Assembly (NCBI GenBank): GCA_047629355.1
Contig: JBLHWU010000048.1
Location: 1-33,019, forward strand
Source: CAYUNA01 sp047629355
GTDB lineage: Bacteria > Bacteroidota > Bacteroidia > Chitinophagales > Saprospiraceae
Length of the DNA stretch: 33,019 nt
Direction: 5' to 3'
Part shown: piece after piece, positions 15,889 through 23,889 of the stretch
How positions within the stretch are numbered: position 1 is the first letter of the stretch
Layout: each line of letters opens with the position of its first letter
The notes under the pieces: generated by a model
Told to the model about the DNA's origin: nothing
The model's input: the letters and a program-made list of their open reading frames with translations, nothing else
The model's database searches: none
Program-made: the position numbers and the translations under genes

Positions 15889-15896
15889 TAAATTTG
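15889..15896 (+). promoter_or_regulatory. -7 box for the M20 peptidase gene
   Basis: TAAATTTG fits TAnnTTTG; the ATG follows 24 bp later at 15921. The nearest upstream TTG (15873-15875) is only 13 nt away, so the -33 element is poor. Confidence 0.4.
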
Positions 15897-15920
15897 CCCT
15901 ATAAAACAGTGCATACAAAC

Positions 15921-17420
15921 ATGGGAAAATCGACTCGTTCCAATATTATCCGTAATCTACTTCGACTTTTTTTTAGGCTAACGCTCTTGGCAGTAATTGG
16001 TATTGCCACGATTTTTACCATAAAAACTATTCGATTTGCGTCGAAGCAAGTCAAAATCGAATCTATTGAAAAAATAAAAATCGGAAACGCACCCATTCAA
16101 CGGTTTGCGAAAGCGGTACAGATTCCGACCATATCTTCGACTTCCAGAGTTGATACCACTGCTTTTGAAAACCTTGATAGTTTCATTCAAAAAAATTACC
16201 CATTGATGGATTCTTTGTTAGAAAAAGAAACGGTCAATCGCTTCAGTTATATTTATAAATGGCAGGGAAAAAATCCGAAATTGAATCCAATTTTGTTGCT
16301 CGCACATTTGGATGTTGTGCCTGTGGAAGAAGGCAGCTTGGAGAAGTGGACGCATCTGCCGTTTAGTGGAAAAATTGTGGATGGAGCAATTTGGGGACGC
16401 GGTTCGATGGACGATAAATCCAGTGCATTTGAAATTATGGAAGCGGTTACAATGCTTCTGGCAGTGGATTATTTACCCGAACGAACCGTTTATTTAGCAT
16501 TTGGCCACGATGAAGAAGTTAGTGGGTTGAATGGCGCACAAGCCATAGTTGAAAAATTTAAGCAGCGAAAATTAGAATTTGAATTTATCCTCGACGAAGG
16601 CAGCTTGATTGTTGAAAACGCGGTGGCTGGTTTAGCGAATCCTTTGGCATTAATCGGCATTGCTGAAAAAGGATATACCACGTTGACCTTGACGGCAAAC
16701 TTAGAAGATGGCGGTCACTCGTCAATGCCACCTGCGGAGACGGCGGTCGGCGTATTGAGTAAAGCAATTTATACGTTACAAGAAAATCCATTTCCTGCAA
16801 AAATTGATGGTGCGGTGAGAGATATGTTTGACCACATCGGTCCAGAAATGGGTGCTTTTAATAAAACATTGTTTGCGAATTTGTGGTTAACCGAAAAACT
16901 GATTTTGAAACAATTCAGCCAAAGTCCGCAGTCAAATGCAATGATTCGGACGACGACTGCCCCGACGATGTTGCGTGGTGGTGTCAAAGATAATGTATTG
17001 CCAACGAAAGCTTCTGCGCGGATAAATTTCCGAATTATTCCAGGGGAGACAGTCGAATCTGTCGCTGATTATGTTCGCCAAACGATTAATGACAATCGCG
17101 TTATTGTCATGTCAGGGGACGCAAAATTAAGTCAAAATCCATCTGTAGTTTCCAGCACAGAATCTTTTGGTTTTCAAATTATTCAAACGACGATTCAACA
17201 GTTAAATCCTGATGTCGTCGTTGCGCCTTCGCTGGTGATTGCAGCAACGGACTCAAGGCATTACACAGAATTATCTGACCATATTTATCGCTTCCAACCG
17301 ATACAAATTGAGAAAACGGAAACGAAGCGATTTCATGGGATTAATGAACGATTGGAAATTGAAAATTACAAGCAAGGTATTCGATTTTATCGAGAATTGA
17401 TTTTGAATGCGGGGCGATAG
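15921..17420 (+). CDS. Membrane-anchored M20 family metallopeptidase
   Basis: Di-zinc amidohydrolase/peptidase of the M20 family, 499 aa from ATG 15921. An earlier in-frame TTG at 15894 lies inside the -7 box and is rejected. Residues about 12-36 are a hydrophobic N-terminal anchor (NLLRLFFRLTLLAVIGIATI). Zinc and catalytic motifs are AHLDVVP (128-134), GRGSMDDK (159-166) and GHDEEVSG (195-202), with the dimerisation lid in the middle and the terminal FHGINERL. Overall pattern and N-terminal anchor resemble the yeast carboxypeptidase S / vertebrate PM20D1 branch rather than cytoplasmic dipeptidases. That suggests hydrolysis of N-acyl or dipeptide substrates outside the cytoplasm, which is inferred. 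It is monocistronic or leads into fabG, 123 bp on. Confidence 0.9.
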   Translation: MGKSTRSNIIRNLLRLFFRLTLLAVIGIATIFTIKTIRFASKQVKIESIEKIKIGNAPIQRFAKAVQIPTISSTSRVDTTAFENLDSFIQKNYPLMDSLLEKETVNRFSYIYKWQGKNPKLNPILLLAHLDVVPVEEGSLEKWTHLPFSGKIVDGAIWGRGSMDDKSSAFEIMEAVTMLLAVDYLPERTVYLAFGHDEEVSGLNGAQAIVEKFKQRKLEFEFILDEGSLIVENAVAGLANPLALIGIAEKGYTTLTLTANLEDGGHSSMPPAETAVGVLSKAIYTLQENPFPAKIDGAVRDMFDHIGPEMGAFNKTLFANLWLTEKLILKQFSQSPQSNAMIRTTTAPTMLRGGVKDNVLPTKASARINFRIIPGETVESVADYVRQTINDNRVIVMSGDAKLSQNPSVVSSTESFGFQIIQTTIQQLNPDVVVAPSLVIAATDSRHYTELSDHIYRFQPIQIEKTETKRFHGINERLEIENYKQGIRFYRELILNAGR

Positions 17421-17543
17421 ATTTGCCTTATTTGCAAATCGTTTCGCTTCCCTTATACTTTTACAGTTGCTTTTTTTTAATTTTGCTTTTCAAAAAAAAT
17501 AAGTCGCTTAGATTAAAATGCGAGCGATTCAATTATTCAACAA

Positions 17544-18290
17544 ATGAAATTATTAGAAAATAAAACGGCCCTGGTTACGGGTGGTTCTCGCGGAATTGGT
17601 GCAGCTATCTGCCGAAGATTTGCGGAAGAAGGTGCAAATGTCGCTTTCACTTATTTATCATCGGAAGAAAAAGCCAATGCAATCGCCGAAGAATTGAGCG
17701 CATTGGGCGTAACCGTAAAAGCCTATAAATCAGATGCAAGTTCTTACGAACAAGCTGAAAATTTAGTCAAAACGGTACTCGAAGATTTCGGTCAAGTCGA
17801 TATTTTGGTCAATAATGCGGGCATCACCCGCGATACGTTGATGTTGCGAATGAGTGAAGAACAATGGGACCAAGTGATGCATACCAATTTGAAATCTTGC
17901 TTCAATTTGACCAAACACATGCTTCGTCCAATGATGAAAAAACGAACGGGCAGCATTATCAATATGAGTTCTGTTGTTGGCGTATCTGGAAATGCAGGAC
18001 AAGCCAATTATGCCGCTTCTAAAGCTGGTATTTTAGGGTTTTCTAAATCTATTGCGAAGGAAGTTGGCTCTCGAAATATCCGTTGCAACGCCATTGCACC
18101 TGGTTTTATTGAAACAGAAATGACGGCAAAATTGGACGAGAAGATGGTAGCAGAGTGGACAAAAAGTATTCCAATGAAACGCGGTGGACAGGCGAAAGAA
18201 GTAGCGGATGTGTGCGTGTTTTTAGGTTCTGATTTATCGACTTATGTGTCTGGGCAAACGATTAATGTTTGTGGGGCGATGAATTGCTAA
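17544..18290 (+). CDS. fabG: 3-oxoacyl-[acyl-carrier-protein] reductase
   Basis: NADPH-dependent SDR that reduces 3-ketoacyl-ACP in fatty-acid elongation, 248 aa. Cofactor motif TGGSRGIG (12-19), NNAG (90-93), and the catalytic set S143, Y156, K160 (SSVVGVSGNAGQANYAASKAG) are intact; the PGFIETEMT block follows. The C-terminus INVCGAMNC replaces the more usual INVDGGM, a variation I recall from Bacteroidota FabG. ATG 17544; a TAATTTTG -7-like box lies at 17478-17485. Other SDR activities are possible, but FabG is the best fit. Confidence 0.9.
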   Translation: MKLLENKTALVTGGSRGIGAAICRRFAEEGANVAFTYLSSEEKANAIAEELSALGVTVKAYKSDASSYEQAENLVKTVLEDFGQVDILVNNAGITRDTLMLRMSEEQWDQVMHTNLKSCFNLTKHMLRPMMKKRTGSIINMSSVVGVSGNAGQANYAASKAGILGFSKSIAKEVGSRNIRCNAIAPGFIETEMTAKLDEKMVAEWTKSIPMKRGGQAKEVADVCVFLGSDLSTYVSGQTINVCGAMNC

Positions 18291-18293
18291 TTA

Positions 18294-18327
18294 TTTGTCA
18301 TTCCTCCACTTCGGTCGGAATGACAAA
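18294..18327. repeat. 11-bp hairpin after fabG
   Basis: TTTGTCATTCC (18294-18304) / GGAATGACAAA (18317-18327), 12-nt loop containing CTTCGG. Four bases after the fabG stop. The T-run is on the opposite strand, so it is not a classical terminator for fabG. The next gene starts 11 bp later. Confidence 0.65.
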
Positions 18328-18338
18328 AAACTCCTTTC

Positions 18339-19079
18339 ATGAAAGCAATGATTTTCGCTGCCGGACTCGGCACTCGCTTACGCCCACTCACCAACGACCG
18401 TCCAAAGGCATTGGTGGAAGTCGGTGGTGTGCCTTTATTGGAAATTGCGATTCGGCGATTAAAATATTACGGTTGTACCGAAATCATCATCAATGTTCAT
18501 CATTTTGCGAAAAAAATAATTGCGTTTTTAAAGGAGAAAAATAATTTTGAACTAAAAATTAGCATCTCTGACGAGCGTGATTTACTGTTAGAAACGGGCG
18601 GCGGTTTAAAAAAAGCAGCACATTTTTTTGATGACAATCAGCCATTTTTCGTTTGTAATGCTGACATTCTTACGGATTTGGATTTACGTAAAATGTACGA
18701 TGCGCATTGTCAATCCAATGCGGTGGCGACAATGGCGGTTAGAAATCGAGAGACTTCTCGCTATCTTATTTTTAATCAAAAAAAAGAACTCGTTGGCTGG
18801 CGAAATGTGAAAACAAAGGAAGTAAAATGGAGTAAAAAAACGCCAGTAGATTCAAATCAAAATTTAGCATTTAGTGGCATTCACGTCATCAGTCCTGCCT
18901 TTTTTGAGTACTTTCCAAAAGAAGAAAAAGCATTTTCTATCATTCCTGTTTATTTGAAAGCAGCGAAAGAAGCGACCATTTTGGCATATCCACACGATGA
19001 GACCATTTGGTTGGATGTGGGTAAATTTCCTGCTTTGAAAGCGGCGGAAACCATTGTACCGAAACTACGTTTAAAGTAA
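18339..19079 (+). CDS. Sugar-1-phosphate nucleotidyltransferase (MurU-like)
   Basis: Transfers a nucleotide to a sugar 1-phosphate, giving an NDP-sugar. 246 aa, typical of short single-domain enzymes. The signature MKAMIFAAGLGTRLRPLTNDRPKAL at residues 1-25 holds the GxGTRLRPLT nucleotide loop and PKAL. LLETGGGLKKA (about 84-94) and the metal-binding VCNADILTD (about 107-115) are family motifs, as is the late IWLDVGKFPAL. Closest in pattern to MurU of cell-wall recycling or to mannose-1-phosphate guanylyltransferases; sugar and nucleotide cannot be told from sequence alone. ATG start. The stop codon runs straight into an inverted repeat (19079-19162). Confidence 0.85.
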   Translation: MKAMIFAAGLGTRLRPLTNDRPKALVEVGGVPLLEIAIRRLKYYGCTEIIINVHHFAKKIIAFLKEKNNFELKISISDERDLLLETGGGLKKAAHFFDDNQPFFVCNADILTDLDLRKMYDAHCQSNAVATMAVRNRETSRYLIFNQKKELVGWRNVKTKEVKWSKKTPVDSNQNLAFSGIHVISPAFFEYFPKEEKAFSIIPVYLKAAKEATILAYPHDETIWLDVGKFPALKAAETIVPKLRLK

Positions 19080-19162
19080 GGTGTCAGGAGTCACAGTTGT
19101 TAGGAGCCAGAGATTATAGCAGTTTTAAATCTCTGACTTCTGAACCCTGACTTCTGACACCT
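19079..19162. repeat. Long inverted repeat made of TCAGAAGTCAG-like words
   Basis: Arms 19079-19115 and 19128-19162 are imperfect inverted copies. They start as GGTGTCAGGAGTCA / TGACTTCTGACACC and share the core CAGAGATT / AATCTCTG. The outer part is built from repeated TCAGRAGTCA units. It begins at the stop of the nucleotidyltransferase gene and ends 15 bp before the SDR start. Tail on + is AAAATAT, not a U-tract. Confidence 0.75.
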
Positions 19163-19176
19163 CAAAATATACCAAC

Positions 19177-20208
19177 TTGCAAAAAAATAACAACAAAACT
19201 ATCTTCGTCACCGGCGGCACAGGCTTCCTCGGTTCTTATCTTTTACGCTATTTAGTGGCGGAAGGTTATACCAATATTCGCGCCTTGAAACGTCCCAATA
19301 GTCCGATGGATTTGGTGCAAGAAGTGGCGGATAAAATCGAATGGATTGAGGGCGATATTCTCGATACGTTTATTTTGGAAGATGCGATGGACGGTGTTCA
19401 ACTGGTCTATCATTGTGCGGGCGTGGTGAGTTATGCGCCGAGTGATTATCAACTGATGATGGATGTCAATGCCGAAGGAACGACGAATATGGTCAATGTT
19501 GCGCTGTATCGGAAGGTTGAAAAATTTGTGTATGTAAGTTCGATTGCGTCGATTGGGCGGCGACCAAAATTACCTGTGATTGATGAAAATACAAAGTGGG
19601 AACGCAGCAATTGGAACAGTGATTATGCGATTAGTAAGTATTTGGGCGAGATGGAAGTTTGGCGTGGCGTAGCGGAAGGCTTGAATGTCGGTATTGTGAA
19701 TCCTGCGGTGATTATCGGTAGCGGATTTTGGGATAGAGGCACGGGACAGTTGTTTGAACGCGCGAATAATGGCTTGCAATTTTATCCAAAAGGCTCGACG
19801 GGTTATGTGGATGTGCGAGATGTGGCGCGTTTTATGGTAAAATTAATGGATAGCGATATTCAGAATGAACGCTATATTTTAAATGGGTCGAATACTTCCT
19901 ACCTTGATTTTTTTACCAAAATTGCGGATATTTTAAATAAAAAACCACCGTCGATTCAAGTGAATTTTATTTTAAAAGAATTGGCGGTTGCGGGCGAGTG
20001 GCTGCGGAGTACGATTTTGCGAAAGAAACCTTTGTTGACACGGCATACGGTCAATCATGTTGGTCGAGATTTTATTTATAAGAATGAGAAGTCGAAAGCG
20101 GCTTTTGATTTTCATTATACGCCGTTGGAAAAGACTTTGGCGGAGACGGGGAAGCAGTTTTTGGAATCGCAGGAGTCGGGGGAGGAAGCGGCGGTTTTGC
20201 CGATTTAA
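19177..20208 (+). CDS. Extended SDR: NAD-dependent epimerase/reductase
   Basis: Rossmann-fold oxidoreductase, 343 aa. TIFVTGGTGFLGSYLLRYL (about 8-26) is the nucleotide-binding GxxGxxG; VYHCAGVVSYAP, VYVSSIASIG and catalytic YAISK (about 150-154) complete the extended SDR set. The C-terminal third (IADILNKKPPSIQVNF...) resembles dihydroflavonol-reductase/HpnA-like proteins, so the substrate is unknown. No ATG is available near the N-terminus; TTG at 19177 is the likely start, just after the palindrome. The final residues (SQESGEEAAVLPI) are a low-complexity tail. The gene ends 30 bp before the secreted hypothetical at 20239. Confidence 0.87.
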   Translation: MQKNNNKTIFVTGGTGFLGSYLLRYLVAEGYTNIRALKRPNSPMDLVQEVADKIEWIEGDILDTFILEDAMDGVQLVYHCAGVVSYAPSDYQLMMDVNAEGTTNMVNVALYRKVEKFVYVSSIASIGRRPKLPVIDENTKWERSNWNSDYAISKYLGEMEVWRGVAEGLNVGIVNPAVIIGSGFWDRGTGQLFERANNGLQFYPKGSTGYVDVRDVARFMVKLMDSDIQNERYILNGSNTSYLDFFTKIADILNKKPPSIQVNFILKELAVAGEWLRSTILRKKPLLTRHTVNHVGRDFIYKNEKSKAAFDFHYTPLEKTLAETGKQFLESQESGEEAAVLPI

Positions 20209-20238
20209 TTAACTCAAATTTTCTAATCGGATTAAAGT

Positions 20239-20916
20239 ATAAATAACAAGAACTTATTTTTAGCATTAATTTCTTTTCTCTTTTTCTCTTCTTCTTCTTC
20301 TCTTCAAAATGATAAAGAAGATTCTAAAAAAGAAAGCACATCTGATAATCCAGTTAAATTTATTTCGAAAGAAGTTCTTTTAAAATACAGAGAAAAAGCC
20401 GATATTATTGACTTTCCATATCAAGATTTTGGCTTTTACGATAGTTTAAAATTTAATAAGGTAATTGCGTACGAATTTGATGGATATAGTCTAAGAATTG
20501 AAGGAGAAGATGATGGAGGCAGCGTTCTCATAAATGAAAAGAATTTTTCGAAAAGAATTAAAAAACAGCATCTATTGAATTATGATGAAATTGAAATGCT
20601 GCTCTCCATTTTTACTTCAGAAAAATATTTTGGTGGAATGACATCTTTATGTTTTGACCCAAAACTTGGATTTGTCTTTTACAATAACTCTGAAGTCATA
20701 AATGTCATTGATATTTGTTTGGGCTGCAACGTTATAAGAGGGAAAAGACGTTCTCTACCTTTTGAACCTTATTACACAACGACAACAAATAGAGTGTATA
20801 CAGGATTTTCAACATCATTTAACAAAAGAGGCTACGAAGGAATTGTAGCTTTATGCAAAGATTTAGATTTTGAATATGCCAATTTTGATAAAGAAAAATG
20901 GCTTATTGAAGAATAA
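20239..20916 (+). CDS. Secreted hypothetical protein with apparent ATA start
   Basis: The reading frame is open from the stop at 20233-20235 to 20916, but there is no ATG, GTG or TTG before 20575. Starting at ATA 20239 gives 225 aa beginning (M)NNKNLFLALISFLFFSSSSS, a clear signal peptide, then a charged linker and a globular domain. Taking TTG 20575 would leave only 113 aa and cut away the signal peptide and half the domain. The domain contains MTSLCFDPKLGFVFYNN, INVIDICLGCNVIRG (Cys pair) and GYEGIVALCKDLDF, a pattern I associate with uncharacterised Bacteroidota secreted proteins. Either AUA initiates, or an ancestral ATG mutated and the gene is recently silenced. 30 bp after the SDR gene, possibly coupled. 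Confidence 0.7.
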   Translation: MNNKNLFLALISFLFFSSSSSLQNDKEDSKKESTSDNPVKFISKEVLLKYREKADIIDFPYQDFGFYDSLKFNKVIAYEFDGYSLRIEGEDDGGSVLINEKNFSKRIKKQHLLNYDEIEMLLSIFTSEKYFGGMTSLCFDPKLGFVFYNNSEVINVIDICLGCNVIRGKRRSLPFEPYYTTTTNRVYTGFSTSFNKRGYEGIVALCKDLDFEYANFDKEKWLIEE

Positions 20917-20985
20917 ATGATGTACTTGTATTAATCATTCAGGTATCATTTTTGCCCAATAACTTTCAAACAACTTGTTAAGATC

Positions 20986-21010
20986 ACTGCGTTTATTGAA
21001 TAATCGCAGT
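20986..21010. promoter_or_regulatory. 25-bp palindromic operator candidate
   Basis: Half-sites ACTGCGTTTATT (20986-20997) and AATAATCGCAGT (20999-21010) are mirror images around G20998, with only the centre and one symmetric pair not matching. The site covers the predicted -33 TTG of the DUF6660 promoter, an ideal repressor position. The downstream genes encode a Cys-rich protein and a putative metal TonB receptor, so a metal-responsive regulator is the natural guess; I do not recognise the motif. Confidence 0.6.
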
Positions 21011-21026
21011 ATTTACCTTACTTTTG
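20996..21026 (+). promoter_or_regulatory. Promoter of the DUF6660 gene (Bacteroidota type)
   Basis: -33 TTG (20996-20998), 20-nt spacer, -7 TACTTTTG (21019-21026). The match and spacing are as good as at rplM. The expected start site, about 5-8 nt after the -7 box, coincides with the GTG start at 21031, so the mRNA would be leaderless or nearly so. Confidence 0.7.
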
Positions 21027-21030
21027 TATC

Positions 21031-21366
21031 GTGAAAAATTTCATCCGCATATTTACCATTTATTTCTTGGTGTTGACATTTCTGCCTGTCGGAAGTGCGG
21101 GTAGCTCGTGCTGCGACCAAGACAGTGGTGAGGATACGGAAATCATAGTAGCAGATACCGAGCAAGATGCCTCCAATCACTGTGGAGAGGGCTGCGGTTC
21201 TACTTGTCTGTGTTCGTGTTGTGGACATATTTTTATTCCTACTTTTGCGTTGGATTTAGTGGAAAAAGAGTTTCCGCCGTTAGCAAAAACGACGCCTCAA
21301 TTGATGTCGCAAATGCATGGTATTATTTTTCCAACGGGTATTTGGCAACCGCCACAATTTGCATAA
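21031..21366 (+). CDS. DUF6660 family Cys-rich exported protein
   Basis: 111-aa small protein with an N-terminal signal segment (IRIFTIYFLVLTFLPVGSAG). Eight Cys (27, 28, 51, 55, 59, 61, 63, 64) and His cluster in SSCCDQD and NHCGEGCGSTCLCSCCGH, a plausible metal-binding site in the periplasm. The C-terminal PTGIWQPPQFA matches DUF6660 members as I remember them. Such proteins are commonly found immediately before TonB receptors of the type encoded next, so a shared metal-handling role is inferred. Start is GTG at 21031; no ATG is available. Controlled by the promoter/palindrome directly upstream. Confidence 0.82.
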   Translation: MKNFIRIFTIYFLVLTFLPVGSAGSSCCDQDSGEDTEIIVADTEQDASNHCGEGCGSTCLCSCCGHIFIPTFALDLVEKEFPPLAKTTPQLMSQMHGIIFPTGIWQPPQFA

Positions 21367-21464
21367 TTCTCTTCTTTTAGGGACAAATCTGTCTCGAATT
21401 TTACCTTATTTTTTATTGAAATGGTAGTTGTTGAAAAAGTATACGAAACTTTTTAAAACAGCTC

Positions 21465-21594
21465 ATTAGATAGGATTGGATACGGATTCAACGGATGAAA
21501 CGGATTTCAAGTAGGTCGGGTGCGATTTTTTCTTTAGAAAAAAAACATTAGACCTAATTGAAATCTGTCTTATCCGTATCCAATCCCATCTAAT
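21465..21594. repeat. 130-bp nested hairpin between DUF6660 and TonB-receptor genes
   Basis: Outer arms 21465-21487 and 21572-21594 match at 22 of 23 positions (core GATTGGATACGGAT / ATCCGTATCCAATC). A second tier pairs 21503-21517 with 21551-21565 (GATTTCAAGTAGGTC, one mismatch). The centre has TTTTTTCT facing AGAAAAAA. The unpaired part of the left arm repeats ACGGAT words. If the genes share a transcript, this hairpin sits inside it. Confidence 0.75.
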
Positions 21595-21623
21595 AAGCAG
21601 ATAGCTACTAAAACATCCTGAAC

Positions 21624-23882
21624 ATGAAAAAGAATATCTTTTTGGGCATCTTCGCCCTATTTATATATCTGCCGATGCAGAGTCAAAATTTTTTGGGCAT
21701 CATTACGAACGACAAAGACGAGCCACTTTTTGGGGCAACGGTCATTTGGCAAGGTGCGGATTATGGTACAGTCGCTGATGAAAACGGGCATTTTGAATTG
21801 CCAAAGAAAGAAGAAACGGCTAATGTTTTAGTCGATTATGTGGGTTACGACCCGATGTTTGTTGAAGTGGAAGTGGGGCAAGATACCGTTTATATTATTT
21901 TAGAAGGATTGTATGAATTGATGGAAATTGAGGTCGCGGCTAAGGTTCAAGACAATTACGTTTCGACATTAAGTCCAATTAATATAGAGATAATTGGTAG
22001 CGGCGAATTGCGGAAAGCCGCTTGCTGTAATTTAGCGGAAAGCTTTACCACAAATGCTGCAGTCGATGTCGGATATAGTGATGCAGTGACGGGCGCACGA
22101 GAGATTCAATTACTCGGTTTGCGGGGAACTTATACACAATTAATGGTCGAAAATCGTCCGACAATGGGCGGTTTGGGTACTCCATTTGCCTTGGAATATT
22201 TGCCGGGGAGTTGGTTGTCGTCTATTCAAATTTCAAAAGGGACGAGTACGGTTCAAAATGGCTATCAAGCAATTGCTGGGCAGATAAATTCGGAATTGGT
22301 GAAACCATTTGAAGACAAGCCGTTGTTTATTAATTTATATGGTTCGACATTTGGACGTGGAGAAATCAACGTGCATTTGAATAAAAAAATCAATGAAAAA
22401 TGGAGCGCAGGAACGTTGCTGCACGTCAGCAAAATGAAAAATAATTTGGATGTCAACGACGATAATTTTCACGATACGCCGCAGACAGATTTGTTAGATG
22501 GAATGTTTCGATTGTTTTATCGAGGGGAACTCTTTCGAGCGCAATTCAATGTTCATGCTTTACGCGACCGACATACCGCTGGACAAATTGCGGAGAAATT
22601 ACCTGTAGGAACGCCCGTTTATAGCATTCGACAAGACCATGACCGAGTAGAAGTTTTTGGGAAATTAGGCTATTTAGGTTTTAAAGATGTAAACAATTCA
22701 ATTGGTTTTATCACCAATGCATCGTGGCATCAATTGGATTCTTATTATGGAAATCGCTTTCATTCAGGTGTTCAGAAGAATGCGTATGCGAATGTAATTT
22801 ACTCAACTTATATCGGCAATACGGACCATAAATTTAACATGGGTGGTAGTTATTTATATGATAATTACGATGAAATGTTGGACGACTATGATGCAAGTCG
22901 AATGGAGAGTGTACCAGGCGTTTTTATGGAATATAGTTTTGGTCAAAAGCCAGAAAATCATCCTGTTGGTGAAGAAAACGAAGGGGGAAAAGTCAAAAAA
23001 TCATTTTGGGAAGGCTTTGGTTTTATTGCTGGAATGCGGGTGGATAAGCACAATTTATTTGGCATGTTATACACGCCGCGCATGAATGTGAAATATAATT
23101 TTTCAGAAAATAGCATTGTCCGTCTTTCCGCAGGTCGTGGATTTCGGACAGCGAATGCAGTGGCAGAAAATGTCAGTTTATTGGCAAGCGGCCGCCCGTT
23201 TGTGGTGGATGGCGACTTAGATATGGAGGATGCGTGGAACTTTGGCGTGAATTATACCCAGAAATTCGTCTTGGGTGGCAAAGAAGGGAGTATTGCCTTG
23301 GATGCCTTTCGGACAGATTTTAACAACCAAATCATTATCGACCGTCAGCATGACCCGAATCAAATTTTGGCCTATAATTTAAAAGGACAATCTTTTTCCA
23401 ATAGCTTTTTAGCAGTTTGGTCACAAGAAGTAGTGAATGGTTTGGATATAAAAATGGGGTATAAATTCAATGATGTTAAAATGGATTCGCGGCATGGATT
23501 TCATGAAATGCCGTTACTGGCGATGCATCGTGGATTGGTGACCGTTGGCTATGAAACGCGGGATGAGAAATGGTCAATACATAACAATTTGCAACTTGTT
23601 GGTAGAATGAGTTTCCCTGATAACGAGCAATATTCAGAAGAATTAATACAAGACCACTCTGGAAAATCTTCTGCCTACGCAACTTTGGGTGGACAATTGA
23701 CTCGAAAATTTGACAAATGGGAAATTTATATCGGTGGTGAAAATTTGACGAATTATACGCAGAAGCGACCGATTATTGATGCAGATAATCCATTTGGTCA
23801 AGATTTCAATGCGACTCAGGTTTATGCGCCGATTACGGGGGCGATGGGGTATGTTGGATTGAGATTTGAATTCGGAGAGTGA
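21624..23882 (+). CDS. TonB-dependent outer-membrane receptor, putative metal uptake
   Basis: 752-aa outer-membrane beta-barrel importer energised by TonB. Signal peptide at about 1-20 (NIFLGIFALFIYLPMQSQ), then a carboxypeptidase-like beta-sandwich domain at about 22-95 (GIITNDKDEPLFGATVIW). The plug region contains KAACCNLAESF (about 131-141) and DAVTGAREIQLLGLRG, blocks typical of a Bacteroidota receptor group usually annotated as heavy-metal or copper related; the adjacent Cys pair is a possible ligand. The remainder is barrel, ending in GLRFEFGE with the usual aromatic near the C-terminus. ATG 21624. Partner of the upstream DUF6660 gene. The metal is not determinable from sequence. Confidence 0.9.
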   Translation: MKKNIFLGIFALFIYLPMQSQNFLGIITNDKDEPLFGATVIWQGADYGTVADENGHFELPKKEETANVLVDYVGYDPMFVEVEVGQDTVYIILEGLYELMEIEVAAKVQDNYVSTLSPINIEIIGSGELRKAACCNLAESFTTNAAVDVGYSDAVTGAREIQLLGLRGTYTQLMVENRPTMGGLGTPFALEYLPGSWLSSIQISKGTSTVQNGYQAIAGQINSELVKPFEDKPLFINLYGSTFGRGEINVHLNKKINEKWSAGTLLHVSKMKNNLDVNDDNFHDTPQTDLLDGMFRLFYRGELFRAQFNVHALRDRHTAGQIAEKLPVGTPVYSIRQDHDRVEVFGKLGYLGFKDVNNSIGFITNASWHQLDSYYGNRFHSGVQKNAYANVIYSTYIGNTDHKFNMGGSYLYDNYDEMLDDYDASRMESVPGVFMEYSFGQKPENHPVGEENEGGKVKKSFWEGFGFIAGMRVDKHNLFGMLYTPRMNVKYNFSENSIVRLSAGRGFRTANAVAENVSLLASGRPFVVDGDLDMEDAWNFGVNYTQKFVLGGKEGSIALDAFRTDFNNQIIIDRQHDPNQILAYNLKGQSFSNSFLAVWSQEVVNGLDIKMGYKFNDVKMDSRHGFHEMPLLAMHRGLVTVGYETRDEKWSIHNNLQLVGRMSFPDNEQYSEELIQDHSGKSSAYATLGGQLTRKFDKWEIYIGGENLTNYTQKRPIIDADNPFGQDFNATQVYAPITGAMGYVGLRFEFGE

Positions 23883-23889
23883 TTTTTTT

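Noticed and set aside
15894..15920. TTG start nine codons upstream of the M20 peptidase ATG
   Set aside because: The TTG is part of the -7 promoter box, so it would lie upstream of the transcription start.
18294..18327. Rho-independent terminator for fabG
   Set aside because: The stem is good but the T-run is on the wrong strand for fabG; reported as a repeat only.
20575..20916. TTG-initiated 113-aa gene
   Set aside because: The frame is open for 112 further codons upstream and those encode a signal peptide and the first half of the domain.
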